From positions 26,775,668 through 26,839,667 of the forward strand of contig NC_089234.1 in the NCBI RefSeq assembly GCF_963924675.1: a stretch of 64,000 nucleotides of DNA, written 5' to 3'. Every line of letters begins with the position of its first letter. Positions within the stretch are counted from its first letter, which is position 1. The position numbers were made by a program, and so were the translations under genes. The stretch comes from Phocoena phocoena. Taxonomy: Eukaryota > Chordata > Mammalia > Artiodactyla > Phocoenidae. Positions 1 to 13,270 of this stretch are shown here, one piece after another. The notes beneath the pieces were generated by a model that made no database searches, had not been told where the DNA came from, and worked only from the letters and a program-made list of their open reading frames with translations.

Positions 1-689
1 CTATGTGGCCTTTCAGGACGTTTTTGTGGACGTTCACCCTCTCACCCCCTTCCAAGGGTTGTTAGGCTTCAGAGCGTGGATAAAATCGAATGTGGAGGAA
101 AGGGTTCACACCCCAAAAGAAGGCCCTTGGTCCAAGTGTCAACCATAGTTTACGACTTGATGGAGGCAGAATGACACAAAAAAGGGTGCCTGCTTATGGC
201 AGGGGGTTGGATGAGTACAGTATAGACTGTACACGAAGGCCTGGTATTGTAATTTGGCCTGTACTTGGTAGGATCTGAGACCTGTGAATGAAAAACTTAA
301 CCATGTAAGCAGTTAATAGGGAGGGGAAAAAAAAACGTGGAATTGGAGGAGTAAAAGCTTTCAGATTGCACCCAACTCCATGCAATTTGGGTTAAAAAAG
401 AAAAAAGGTAGTTCTAATACAGTATAGCAACATTAAAGAAAGTTGGTTTAAAACATAAAAAGCTATAATACCACCACCTCTAGATAACTATTCAGTTTTA
501 AAAATTACTTTTCACCTGCACACTTTTTCCTCCTCTTAGTTACTATCCTACTGATCCTAACAGAATAGGTGCATAATAAATGTTTGTGGGCTGTACCATG
601 AGATTAAAAACATTCCTCTAATATTAGACTTTCAGGTTGTATGCAGCTTTTTGCTATCAAAGATAACAAGGAAATGAATAATTTAATGC

Positions 690-2070
690 ACTTTTTGGTA
701 ACAGCTTTATTGAGATATGTCACATACTGTATAATACATATGTCGTTTTGAATTGGTTCCTTAGGATAAATTCTCAATATTGGCATTACTGGATCAAAGG
801 TTATGGTTTGTAAAAAGGTGTTGTACCAAGTTACAGTGACAATAGCAACAAATTATTAAGCTAATTTCATGTAAGAATTTAAAAAATCTTTGCTGTGTTA
901 GTGGACATATAATGGTATCTCAAAATTTTGTTATTTTGCATTCCTTTACCACTGACCAGCGTAAATATTTTCCCCTGTGTTTGTTTCACCTGTGAGATTG
1001 TCTTTTCCTAGCCTTTGCACATTTATTATTGGGGTCCTGAAGTTACTGTTATAAAGGATTCCAGTCCTTGTGGGTCATAGATATTAGGCTCTAGTATGTC
1101 ATCTTTGATGCAAATATTATATTTTCCCCAGTTTGTTCTTTTTACTTCACTGTTTTTAGCCTATAGAAGTTTTACATTTAAATATATCAGAATCTGTCAG
1201 TTTTTATGTGATTTTTAAATCTCCCCCACCCCTGCAAACTGAGAAATTTATGATTTCTCCACAGACCTGATAAGTCTTCTCTGATATTCTGTTGGTCTTC
1301 CTAAAATTTGATTTTTAAAAATAGTTAACACTTTGATTAATATCACTTTTGTTTTGGTATAAGGGGTGAGTTCAACCTTCTTTTTTTCTAAACAGCTACC
1401 TAGTTACCACTACACTTTTTGTTAAATAATTCTTGTCTTTCCCTTTAGAAAGACAAAAAAATTTTGTTTTAGAAAGCTTACTTTGCCAGATATTAAGTTT
1501 ATATATCTATGTGTATATACAGTCACACATACATACATATTATATATGTATATATATTGGGTCTATATCTGAACTCTCCATTTTGTTCCACTGATGTATT
1601 TTTCCATTTCCATTCTATTTTAAATATTGCCGCCTTTTGACAGTCTAATATCTGTTAGGTTTAGATTATCCTTGTTGGATTTGTATGTGTGTGATGTCTT
1701 CACTCTCACTCAACACCCCAGCAAAAAAAAATTCTGTGCGTTTTCAAAAGTTTCTGTGGTTTTCACTATAAAGTTTCTACATGTCTGTTGTTACACTTAT
1801 TCCTAAGTATTCCTAAATATGCTATTCATTTTGTTTTTATTGTGAATGCAATCTCTTTTTCAGTATGTTTTTCAGCTGGGTATTATTAATGATGTCCAGG
1901 ATTGCTACAATCTTTTGGAAATTTTGAACCTGATAATTTTGTTTAACTTTTATTATCTCTAGTATGATTTTGTTGTTGATGATAATGATTCTTTGGGATT
2001 TGGGGGGCATGCAAGTCTTATTACCTTCATTTTTTGTAAGAAAAACTCTTTCAAAGAACATGTCAGTTGA
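690..2070 (-). mobile_element. Ancient antisense L1 (L1M-like) segment
   Basis: A T-rich stretch with phrases typical of antisense L1 ORF2 (for example 'cagctttattgagatatg' and 'tattctgttggtcttcct'). It is strongly diverged, with an AT-rich microsatellite at about 1500-1560. The family assignment is tentative and the edges are approximate. Confidence 0.5.
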
Positions 2071-2744
2071 CCTAGAAGAGAAGTTGTCTAAAATGCCCGA
2101 AACCCAAGTCAGCCATGGCAAAATTTGGCTTTCTTGTTTATAGAGATTGAATGAACAAATGAAAGAATTTATGTTTATTTTTCTTTCCTTTTCAAATGCT
2201 CTAAGAGATAATGTGAATGAGTGTGCATTCTATAAGCAATAATAACAAAATGAAAATCAGTTTATAGTATAAAGTGCTTTGAGACTGCCAGGTGATTTGG
2301 CTTTATTATTTATTAGCCATGTGTGTTTTGATTTCTTGCCTATGTCCTAGGCTGTGGTATCTCCAACTTTCTAGGGAAGTTGTTTTACCACAGCACTTGA
2401 TAAAGAGCAGGGTCACTGCTCGTATTTTCTGAGTTGAGGGGAAAAGCTATGCGTGTTACAGCAGGTGGAGAGAATCTTTACCAGTGTGGTCTGTTTTTGG
2501 ACAGCTGCAGAGATGTGATAAGCCACCAAGAGAGGTGGTTGTCATCCCTGGAGGGAGATGGCATGTACCCCAGCCCTCTTAGGGCATCAGGGAGCTTGGG
2601 CCCAAAGTTCAATGAAGGTACGGCTGGTTGGATAGTGGCAGGGCTGTAGTTCATATTTTGGGCTAATTAACTGCACACTGGACAGTAGGATAAGTTTTTA
2701 TAAGCACAACACAAAACTGCATTTTATCAGAAGCCACACAACTT

Positions 2745-2875
2745 CACTGCCCCGGAGTTTTATCATCTATAAACAATGGGAATAACATATCCAGTAAAAT
2801 GAGACTTAAATGTTGTGATGTGTAAGTGATAGCACAGTTTTCAGCACATAGTAGGCACTCAATAAATTGGTGTAA
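2745..2875 (+). mobile_element. MIR fragment
   Basis: Forward MIR-like 3' part: 'tttatcatctataaacaatg' through 'agcacatagtaggcactcaa'. Confidence 0.55.
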
Positions 2876-2979
2876 AATGGAACGTTTTAATTGCTTGTCT
2901 TCTCCTCTAGTCAGTCTATATAGCAAAAGTGAAGATGGTTTGACTTGAAGATGCTGCCTAAAGACAGGAGGTGGGGAAA

Positions 2980-3002
2980 ACACACACACACACACACACA
3001 CA
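2980..3002. repeat. (CA)n microsatellite
   Basis: About 11 uninterrupted CA units. Confidence 0.95.
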
Positions 3003-6000
3003 TACACACTGCTTAGTTTCCCTCACCTGTCCTGAATGTTTTTGGCAACATGACAGCAGAACCTGTGAGCTTTAGGGTCTGTACTCCCTCCCGAAGAGCC
3101 TCATGAATTCTCGGAAACACAAAGTGAGATTTACTGACCTTCCGGCCCAGGGCAAGTCCCATTCAGTTTGGCTGTTCCTAACTGATCATAGCTTTGTTGA
3201 GTAAGATGAACTGCTTTGGTTCCTTGTGATTTGTTAATGGTCTATACTTGTGCTTGAAGGCATTTTGGCCACTTTAAAACCACAAACAAATAATTTGCTT
3301 CCCTTTAGGCCTCCTGCCCAAACAGTGAGCACTGGTAGGTATCCTGAACTTCTTTTTTAAGTGGACACAAAGACAGCTTGAGTCAGTCATCTGGTTTAAA
3401 ATCAGTCTTATTTGAAAGTTTTATAAAGCCTGGGGGAATAGAAATATCTTTAATATAAAAATCAAGGAAATGTTTCATATAGCAATCTTTTAAGTTTTTC
3501 CTGAACAGTAGGGGCAAAACTAAGCTAGTTCAGTCTTCAAGAACAAAACAGTGAAATTTAACTCCGTCAGTTTATAATGTAGGCTAAATGCAAGAAGTTA
3601 GAAAGTATGAGAGGTGGAAGAGCAAAGGTGCTGTTTGTAAATTCTGATACTGTAAAATTAACAAGAGCAAAGAATGGAAAGAAAAAAGTATATCCATGTA
3701 TGTAAATCTATTTTTAAAAATACTTTTGCAGTACTTCTCCTAAATTAAGTCCTGTATGTTTTCAAACTTGAATTTTATTTTAAATATCCTTTGAGCATTA
3801 CCTGGGTGCTCTCTTGCATTTGCCTGTGATAGATTTGCCTAGAATTAACAATAGGTGTTTAGGGAGTCAGGCTCTGAGGTGTTTGCCCTGGCATGTACAT
3901 TCATTCCTCAGCCAGGGTCTAGTAGGCTTGGAGCTCTTTGAGGCCAGGGGAATGGGGTATCTATTTCAGTGATGATTAACGTCCAGAGTGGTGAGATGGA
4001 CACAGATAAGCAGAGTGTGTTTGTTTGTTTTAAAATGATTGCACCTAAGAGCATTTTTTTGACCCAGAAAGCATAAAGTTTCCTAACTCTGAACAGAGAA
4101 GGCATTGCTCACTGGTTACTTTTAGGGCCTAAACAGTGATTTTCAGAAAACAATTAGCAACTTAAAGTAGCTTTGGCTCTCTCCTTCACCTTTCTGCCTT
4201 ACCTAGGAAGCAGTCACTTACTTGTTCTCTGGTTCATTGAAAGGTTTCTTATATGGATGTATTTATCTTCAACTGTTTTGGAAAGGCCTTATTTTTAATG
4301 GTTTTGTGAGTTAATAAAAGTGAGTTCAGTTTACATGTTTAAAATAAATGAAACAATACACCTGTGGAAGCAGGAAATGGTCTAGTACAGTCAGTACCTC
4401 CAAATGCAAACTGGAGGAATGCAAGAGGCCTTTTCCTCCAAGACTGTGAGAATATGGAAGCAGCTTATATCCTTTCCAGTCTTGTAAAACTTGAATAGTA
4501 GGGGATGAATTTCCTAGCTTTCAAGGCAGAATCATGGAGAAATCCAAAGTCCTCATAATCTACAAGATAAACAATTTATTTTGAATGAAATCTCTGAAAA
4601 TACTTTAATCCTCTCAGTTTTCTTAGTTTCAGTTTTCTGTGTCTAGCCGTTTCACCTTAGGTAGAGATTGTGCTTGAGCTGCTTGAAATCAAACGGGCAG
4701 TGAGGTTACTGATGAAGCATACACATTTTTTTAAAAATTATTTTTGAGTGTTTTACATAGAAAAGAATTACCTTTGTGTGACAACTTAACCTTAACTCTG
4801 GATTGACCCTGGCATTGGATTAGTTTCTGCTCCTTACTCATAACCATGGAATAGGGAGACTTTTAGGTAGACTCTTCTTGAGGCCAGGCTTCAATAAATT
4901 TTGAAAATTTAAGACGAGATTGACTGTTTGGGAAAATGAGAAGTTGAGTTTTGAATTTCCAGTGAAAATTGACATGCCCCCTACTCTGATCTACAGAAAC
5001 AGATTTTTGATAAACTCCAGAATTTATCTCAGGTGTGTGTGTCAACCATCCGATGAGGTTGAGAATCCAAAGATTTGGTTTATCCTTGAGGAAAGTCCTT
5101 TCTATTCAGCAATCTTGCCCAGATTTGAACAGCTTTCAGATGGAACTCCAGGTGTAATCAGTAGAAGCAAGATGGTTGTGCTAATTAAGAATATGTTTAT
5201 GAATCTTGAATCATGTAAAGGCTTGAACTGTATCTAAAACTGACTGAGACTATCTGGAGAAAGAATTTATCTCTTGTTAGAGGTTTGGCTCCTTTGTCTC
5301 AACTTTGAGTTAGTTCTTCGTTATATCCAAATTGTCCACGTTGCCCTCCCTGGGAGTCTGGGCCACCCAATGGGCCTTTGTGCCTGCCCCTCTTTAGCCG
5401 ACAATTAATTGCCAGTACATTCTTTCTTCTTCTCCTTCTTTTTTGGTGTTTGACATGAGCTCAAATTGTTGAGAAAGGTGACAACTGTGAAATGAAGACA
5501 GGGCTTGAAGACACCTTAAAAAATACATGCAAAGGCCACTAAATGACAAGAGCAGACTGCCAGGCTCTTTCAAAACATCACCACGTCTGTTGACTTTCCA
5601 TTCCTTGTTCGCAGCACAAAATTGGAGGTCAAAGAATCATAGGAGTTAGAGATGGAAAAGACATTTGGGGTCAGCCAGTTCATGCCTCCGCCTCCTCCTG
5701 CCCCTGATTCCAAATCATTCCGTACATTATATTTTCTCCCCCAGCCCTTGTACAATTTTCACAGTCTTCACTCGACCCCGGCTGTCACCTTTGGGGAATG
5801 ATGCTGGAGGCTCTGTCCAGTTTCTCCTCGGCAAAGAGAGATATTGCCTGTGCCCCCAATTGACATTCGTGAACTTCTTTGTTGGTGGTCTCAGCTGAGA
5901 GGCTGAAGGCTAACTGGAAGTCTCTCTGCTGCCTGGCAAGGGGGTTTTCTAGACAGAACTGAGGTGCATTTAGTGTATGATGATGTTGGGGAAGGGGAAA

Positions 6001-6077
6001 AGGGCCGGGGTACAGTGCAACCAGTGCAATTTGTTCCTATACTTTTCTCTAGGAAGGCTTTTGACCTGAAAGGAGGG

Positions 6078-6108
<31 letters not shown>

Positions 6109-6120
6109 CACACATACATG
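6078..6120. repeat. (GT)n(GC)n(AC)n compound microsatellite with palindrome
   Basis: 43 bp of uninterrupted alternating purine and pyrimidine: about 12 GT units, then GCGCGC, then CACATACATG. The core TGTGTGCGCGCGCACACA (6097-6114) is a perfect palindrome. Confidence 0.95.
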
Positions 6121-6275
6121 AGGAATGTGGCATTGGGGAGGTGGACAGAGACAAGGAAGTTACCTTGAATAGGAGTTTGATAAGAACCCTAACTTGGATA
6201 TTGGTGGGTTAAACAAACAAAAAATGCTAGTCCTGTGAAGTAGTAGATGATTGTTTTAAGAAGTGCATGTTAGGG

Positions 6276-6673
6276 GGACTTCCCTGGTGGCCCAGTGGTT
6301 ACAAATCCGCCTGCCAATGCAGGGGACACGGGTTCAAGCCCTGGTCTGGGAAGATCGCACATGCCGCTAAGCCCGTGCGCTACAACTACTGAGCCTGTGT
6401 TCTAGAGCCCACAAGCCACAACTACTGAGCCTGCATGCCATAACTACTGAAGCCCTCGTGCCTAAACCAGTGCTCCTCAACAAGAGGAGCCACTGAAATG
6501 AGAAGCCCAAGCACCGCAACAAAGAGTAGCCCCTACTCGCTGCAACTAGAGAAAGCCTGCGCGCAGCAGCGAAGACCCAACGCAGCCAAAAAAAAAAAAA
6601 AAGTCTGCATGCTGCAACTAAGGTCCGGTGCAGCCAAAATAAATAAATAAAATAAATAAATATTTTAAAAAAA
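6276..6673 (+). mobile_element. CHR-type tRNA-derived SINE, full length, with extended tail
   Basis: It starts with acttccctggtggcccagtg, carries a tRNA-like B box (gggttcaagccc), the CHR body with repeated 'acaactactgagcc' units, and an A-rich tail. It is flanked by a perfect 15-bp target-site duplication at 6261-6275 and 6674-6688. The 3' part holds a second tail unit ('ggtccggtgcagccaaaat') after a first poly(A), so the tail is compound. Copies like this are transcribed by RNA polymerase III and mobilised by L1. Confidence 0.93.
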
Positions 6674-9600
6674 AAGTGCATGTTAGGGAAGAAATAGGTA
6701 TTAGAAGTTTCAGCTTAGAGTCAAGTTGAGGAGAACAGAAAGGCTGGAGGCAAGTATTTTGGTCTAGGGGACACTGTTGCTTTTGGGGTCTCCCCTTTAA
6801 GAAAGTAGAAAAAGAGCTGTCTTATGTTCACTGGCTACATGGTTTGGCAGGGGGAATGGTCATTTTTCGAGGCAGCTTTGGAAGGTTACCCCCAGCTCCC
6901 CTTGTTCCAGCAGCTGTTGGGAGCAGTCCGAAGGGGGTATTATATTTCTTCTGGTAACTCTGCCAAGAATGAGAGGAAATCCACAACCTGTGGGCTTTTG
7001 GGGGGGATGGGGATGGGGTGGCAGGTGATGGGACAGGGAAATTAAATTGTTTTACAGTAAATATGTTGAGATACTTTTCCTGGAAAGCTGTTTCACTGAA
7101 AGGAATGATATTTCCCCTGCTCACTAGCTCTGTAACTGGTTCTTTCTCTGTGGAGAAAGGGAAATAGTCCTCTTCCAGTACTTCTTTTTCTTTCTTCCCT
7201 GTAGATCCAGCTTTGATCTCCTATGTTTCTTAGAATTTCCTTTAGAAATTCCACACTGAAAAGGTGAGTCAAGATTCAGATCCAGGTGGTGTGTGTGATT
7301 AAAAGGGGCCTCCCTCCAGAAGTGAGTTACTAAAGGGGAACCTCTCATTCATCCCTTATCTTCGCTGCGGTTTGACTTTATCATAATTGCCTAGAAACTG
7401 GAGATTTCTGGAGAAACTGGAGTAAAAACTTTCTGGGTGGCGTCTGGTTCATGTTCTCTCCATCTCTTCATCCAGGCTGGAAGGGCATCAGGGGTTTTTG
7501 AAGCCTGGCCACTTGGGCTGAGAACCTGTTTTGGTGATTAATATGAAACACAGTTGCAAGATTAAAAACAATAAAAAACAACCCTGAGAAGCAGAGCAGT
7601 ATAATTATTCCTCACATTTCAGATGGAGAGCCCAGGGAAAAGTCATTTTGAAGGTATGAGAACAAAATCCACTTCTGAGTCTGTGGTAGTGCCTGATTCA
7701 TGACTCAGAAGATAGCCTGTTCACAAAAAACAGTGGCATCTTTCTTGCTGTTGTTTATTCTCAGAAAGTGCTACCTCAGCCTTTCTGAAAGCTGTATTGT
7801 GGGATTCTTGAAAAACTGATTCTGTGATTAAATGAGTGTGGGAAATGCTGTGTTCCACATCCCCTCTCTTGGGGATTCACAATGCCCATTGGTAAATTAA
7901 AGGCTCAGAGAAGTCCTGTGCTAGAGAGACCTGTTTAATTTTGTTTCAGTATTGTCCAAAATGTCTTGACCATAAAATTCTTTTTTCTCCTGCTTAATAT
8001 CTCTTAACCTCTTGCGGAATACACACACTGGTCAAGTGCCCTGCAAATGTAGAACTTGACCAATAGCAGGAGGAAATGAATGTGAACACGGCCCTAAATC
8101 CTAAGCTCACATAAAGAATCAGGGTTATGGCCAGTGCTTCAGAAACTGCTTTGGACAGCTTTGACATGTGGGTGACACATTAAGATACTTCATCTGCTCA
8201 GATTCCTTCCCTTGAACCTCTCTAGCATAAGAATTTGGAGGGCTTGGTTGAATTTCTGAAGATGTGGTATACTGTACATTTTTAGGAAGGGCCTTTGGAG
8301 CTTAAAGGTAGTGTGTCTAGGCTCCTGAAAATCTATAGGTATTGTTGAAAGTGTGACTTTCCAAAGGGGGAACTGTATTTCTGATAGATACCTAAGCAGT
8401 ATCTATCAGAATACCTACTATGCTAGGACCACGGTTCTTACCTTTGTGTCTAAGACATATTTTTGTATGATGTTAAAACTTTTGATAGTACATTAAAGGA
8501 TTAAAAGATGAATGTCTTTTTTTTAAAAAAAGCAGGTTTCAGAAAGTTGAAAAACCTGTCCATTTACTTGTTCACTGTTTGGTATGTTACTGTTTGAGTA
8601 GAACTGTTTACTGCCCTGACCTTGTTCTCTTATATCTTTTGAGGTAAAGTTTATATATGTTCCTTTGAACACGCAATCTTTCTCTTTTTCTCAGCCAGTT
8701 GTGTCATGAGCCATCTTGTGGCTCCGTGGTTTGTCTAACAGATATCTTCATAAAAATGTAGATCTTTGGTTGAATGAAAATAAAGTTTATAAATCATTAA
8801 AAATTTTATGGCACACTTATTCAGGGTTCCTGGTATATCACTGCTCTGCAGCATACTGGTTGAGATACACTTTTAGAAGTACTAAGAGTTTTAAGACTCA
8901 ATCCTGTGGAATTTATGACTGTATTGGACAAACAAGACATACAGCTGTGAAAAGCTAACAGTGCCTCAGTTTATGGTAGGTTCAGTCTAAGGGTTCACAT
9001 GAGAGAGAGAAGAATGTTTGGAGGAGTCAGGGAAGTAGAGGCTTAAACTGGATTTTGAAGAAAAATGGGTGAATTTGACTAGTGCCCAAAGGGGGAAGCA
9101 TGCATTTGTCAGGGACAAAGGTAGGCTGGTTCTGGCAATATAGGAGAAGGTATGGGGATAGGAATGAAAGTAAAAGAGAGATGGCTTCACTGGAGTTCAG
9201 TTGCAGAGTGTGGAGCCATGGGAGGTGAGGTTGAATTGAGTAAAGGGAGCTGACATTTGGAGGCCTTTCAAGGGAGATGTGGGTCTGCTCCATGCTCTCC
9301 TTGCCTTTGGTCCTGTCCTCATGATCGGCATGTTCCCTGTAATCTCACTTCTCCTTGGATGTTGAGGCTGTTCCCTATTCCCTGGCCAGAAGGATAGGCA
9401 GTTTAACACAATATATGATTTTTCGCTGATTTATTTTGAACCTTAATTATAGACCTCTGCTTCTGAGGCCATTGGAGGATTTAGTCTAACGTATAAATGA
9501 AGAGTTAGAAGCTTCTTGTCTTGGGCTGTTTAAATACTTGTACATACATTAGAGCCAAATTCTTAGTATTGGTAGCAGAGCTGGTGGGCACAGCCAGTAT

Positions 9601-10299
9601 GGTGGGAAATCTGCTTTCTGGTGAGCAAGAAGATCAAAGAAATCGAGACAGTGTTGAGTTAAAACTCCAAGCCCCCAAGCATCATTTTACATAGCCCTGT
9701 CTCCCGTTCTTAGCCCACTTCCCCTTGAGATGGCCTTGTTCTACACTTGTGGACAGACACCCTCCTTTACTGAATAGGCAGCAGGAAGTTATGCTTATGG
9801 AAATCATGTCAGTCACACAGGTAGGCAACATTGGCGGTATCAAGGGGAATCAAACTTCAAGATGGGGCAAAGAGGGAAATTGATTTGTGATACAGGAGGT
9901 TTCTGATCTCAGAGACTGTGCAGGTAAATGCCTCTCTAATATACTCACACTTCCCCTCCTTCATCCCCCAGCCATTTTTCTTCAAATTCGGTTTATTTAT
10001 TTGCTTTTGGTTTGGGGTGTGAGTGAGGAGAGGTGAAATGAAAGGGGACTCTAGATAACTTCCTAGATTAATTTCTGTCCCTCTGGACTCACTGTTGCCA
10101 AGATTTTAAGGGGCCTGATAGCTTACTGTGGGTGCATGTTGTGTTGTTTTTGTTTAAAATAGGTCATGCACCCAGGAATGCAGTCAAACTATAATGGTGA
10201 CTAAGTGCCGGAAAGCTGAGAGGGAGGGGGGCCAAGTAGAAAAATGAGCCTGAGGCAAGAGAAAGAGGGCTGGGAAAATGGAAGTTCCACCAGGCCCAC

Positions 10300-10560
10300 A
10301 GGCCAGGTTAGAGATTCCTCCATGCATTAATAGCTGTGCCAGAGGTTTATTTACAGGGCACTAATCATTTTGGGGGGGAGCACCCCCACTTTATACCAGT
10401 AACTTGAAGAAACGGCCAAGCTGAGAGCATTTCAAGGATGGGAGCAAGAGTCCTTATTGAATTCCCAGGGGCACCTGCTCCTGTCTTCTCAGGCACTTTG
10501 GACTTGTTCTGCCGACTCCCTTTGACTAGGTTGTGACAGATCCCTACAGGGAGGGAGGGA
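10300..10560. promoter_or_regulatory. Putative conserved non-coding element, intron 1
   Basis: A repeat-free block with 'catgcattaatagctgtgcc', 'gtttatttacagggcactaa' and 'ctaatcattttg' (homeodomain TAAT/ATTA and forkhead-like TTTATTTAC). A G7/C5 inverted pair is at 10372-10387. The call rests on motif density and the lack of repeats only. Confidence 0.3.
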
Positions 10561-10695
10561 TACCTGTCTTCAGAGAGAGGAGTTTTTTTATTCCTTGTGA
10601 TTTTTCAAGTGTTGAAGCCAGTAAGAATATAGATATGATTTGGCCACCGGCTAGGGAAACTAACCATCAGAAAGAACTGAACAAACAAAAGGGAT

Positions 10696-10714
10696 AAAAA
10701 AAAAAAAAAAAAAA
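10696..10714. repeat. Poly(A) run
   Basis: About 19 consecutive A after 'gggat'. No recognisable retroelement body precedes it. Confidence 0.9.
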
Positions 10715-11609
10715 GCTGAGTTTTTAAGCTGCTTTTAACAAAGTGTAACTGTTTCTCAAGTGAAAGCCAAATGGAATGTTTTTAAAAAGTTGAAATTTGA
10801 TTTGAAAGACCAGAGCCAAGTATTTTGGTTATGGTGTTGGTTGTGGGAGAGGATGCCTGCACCTGCTGCTTGGTAGCAGCATCTAAAGTTCAACTTTGAA
10901 AGTTTCTTGCTTCTGTGATCAGGCCCTCAGGGCAGTGCTTTGACCCTTAGTAAAGTGTCACCAAATGGCAGTTAAGTGACCAGGGAGATGAGAGAAGTAT
11001 TGTCCTTATCCCAATTCAGGAAATATACTGATTCTTTCTCCCTTGTTTCCTTCCTGCTATGATCCAGAATATTCAATTTTTGGTTTCACCTCCACCTACT
11101 AACTTAGACCTAACTCAAGAGGAGAGGTTAACTATGAACAATCTCCTCTTTTATATCTGGGAGGGACATGTAGATAAGATTTGATAGTGGGTCTAATCTT
11201 TTTCACTAAGAGTTCAATTCTTTTGGTCCATCCTGTTGACTGCCTTTTATGATCCGAGGTTTTCTAACCATCTAGTAGTGTAGGTCACTCTCTAGAAATG
11301 TGAAACTGGGGACCACATTCACCCAGTGGAATAATTCAATAATATATTTTAGCTTTAACATGTGTGTACCCAAATCCTAATCACTCAGCCTGAAAGAGGG
11401 CTAATATTTGACATTAGAAGAACAATTTCCAAGAGTTATAATTAAATTAGTTAGAAGAAAAAGAAATGATTATTAGATTAGCTTTAGTGATGTCACTATT
11501 CATCGATATAAACTACTACTATATTTATATTTATGTAAAAATAATTAACCTTTTTCAAGTGATTTATAACTTATCCTGTATTTTGTTTTAGTTGTCATTT
11601 TAAAACACC

Positions 11610-11765
11610 ATAATTGTGTGAAATACTATCCTTATTTCATAGGTGCGGATATGGACAGTTAGAGAAGCTAGGTAACCAGGGTTATATCATTAGTAAGAGG
11701 CGGAACTGGGGCCCAGATCCCAGTTTCCTATGTCTGCATTCTGTGCTTTTCTCACAACTTCATTT
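11610..11765 (-). mobile_element. MIR fragment
   Basis: Antisense MIR core: 'atccttatttcataggtgcg', 'gttagagaagctaggtaacc', 'aagaggcggaactggggccc'. Confidence 0.6.
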
Positions 11766-11879
11766 AATGCTATTTAAATGAAAGTAAATTAAAAGGTTAA
11801 AGGTGAATGAAAAGACCAAAGTATCAGCAATTATGTGATACATATTTAAAAAAATACTTCCTAAACTCTATCTGTTTAC

Positions 11880-12422
11880 CTCTTCTGAGCTATTTATGGA
11901 GACATAATTTTACGTAGTATCGCCTCACCTTTACCTTTATAAATTTGACTTTGTTTTAAAATTACCACTACTTGTTACAGTAATTTCCAAAATGTTTTGC
12001 AGTGCTCACATTTGTCGTTTCTAATAGCAATATGTTCCATTGTGTTAGTATACCGTTTTCCCCCACAGACAGATATTTGGGCTATTTCTAGATTTCAGCT
12101 CTAATATACAGCTGCAACTATAAATATCTTTGTAAAAAAATATTTTTCTTTTGAATTATTTCTTTGTGATATAGTGTTGGGAATGCTGAGTCAGAAGCTA
12201 TCATTTAACTTCTTTTCTTGACAGAATGCCTTTCCGAAAGGCTATACCAGAGTGTTACTAGCAATATATAAACAAACCCAAATCCTTTTATCAAACCAAA
12301 GCTAGTATGTGGTTCTTCCACTTAATAGATGTGAGGTGATACTTTATATTAATTGTTTTAATGTGCATGTTTGTAAACTATTACTGTTTCGGGATGTTTC
12401 CCCAGTGTTTATCATGGGAACT
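11880..12422 (-). mobile_element. Ancient LINE-like segment
   Basis: A diverged sequence resembling antisense L1 ('caatatgttccattgtgtta', 'gggctatttctagatttcag'). It is interrupted at 12438 by a SINE. The call rests on pattern memory only. Confidence 0.4.
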
Positions 12423-12437
12423 CTGTGTGACTGTTCT

Positions 12438-12761
12438 GTTTTTTTTTTTTTAAATAAATTTATTTATTTATTTTTGGCTGAGTTGGGTCTTTGTTGCTGC
12501 TCGCGTGCTTTCTCTAGTTGCGGCTCTTCGTTGTGGTGCCCGGGCTTCTCATGGCGGTGGCTTCTCTTGTGGCGGAGCACAGGCTCTAGCTGTGCAGGCT
12601 TCAGTACTTATGGCTTGCGGGCTCTAGAGCGCAGGCTCATTAGTTGTGGCGCACGTGCTTAGTTGCTCCACGGCATGTGGGATCTTCCCGGACCAGGGCT
12701 CAAACCTGTGTCCCCTGCATTGGCAGGTGGATTCTTAACCACTGCGCCACCAGGGAAGCCC
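12438..12761 (-). mobile_element. CHR-type tRNA-derived SINE
   Basis: A reverse-oriented copy: poly(T) and (ATTT)n on the left, CHR body, and the tRNA-like end 'actgcgccaccagggaagcc' on the right. A perfect 15-bp duplication (ctgtgtgactgttct) flanks it at 12423-12437 and 12762-12776. It is inserted in an old LINE-like segment. Confidence 0.93.
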
Positions 12762-13129
12762 CTGTGTGACTGTTCTTATCTGCTATTTGATATGGATGAC
12801 AGAGTGTTATCCTGATAGATTTTTATCAGTCCCCTAAAAGCTTTAGGGATAAAACTTTAGGGATAAAACCCGTAGCATTAATTCTTAATTTTCCCCTGCT
12901 CTGTTCCTTCCTTGTTAATCTCTTTTTTAATCTCTTTTTTTCTTCTATGCAGTATTTAAAATTTAAATACTTTAAAGCCTTTTAGTTAAAAAAACTATTT
13001 TAAATGTACTCTTTTATTTTGGGGGAATTTATTATACCTATTGTGATATGAAATGAAAATTTTTTGCTCTGTTGACATCCAGTTTTATCAAAAGCATTAT
13101 TATTATTTTAATGAGTATTTTTATCTTTA

Positions 13130-13270
13130 CCAAAATATTACATTGTAGAAAAATTGGGAAATACATTAAAATACAAAGAAGAAAGTTAAAACACCCAAAG
13201 TTGCCTGTCCACAGTTAACCATTTTAGAGTCTGGAAATCTTCTAGTGTTCTTTCTAGGCATGCATATTTT
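13130..13270. repeat. Ancient interspersed repeat, copy A
   Basis: The stretch 'cattgtagaaaaattgggaa' ... 'caaagaagaaagttaaaaca' ... 'gtccacagttaaccatttta' resembles two other places in the window (about 15535-15650 and 60935-61075). I recognise it as a common old mammalian repeat pattern but cannot name the family with confidence. Confidence 0.45.

Noticed and set aside
4920..5237. 105-residue open frame on the + strand
   Set aside because: The residue mix looks protein-like, but I recognise no family and see no flanking splice pattern or retrogene poly(A).
6374..6560. Spaced repeats of 'acaactactgagcc' resembling a short regularly spaced array
   Set aside because: They are internal units of the CHR SINE body, present in every long copy. 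There is no CRISPR structure.
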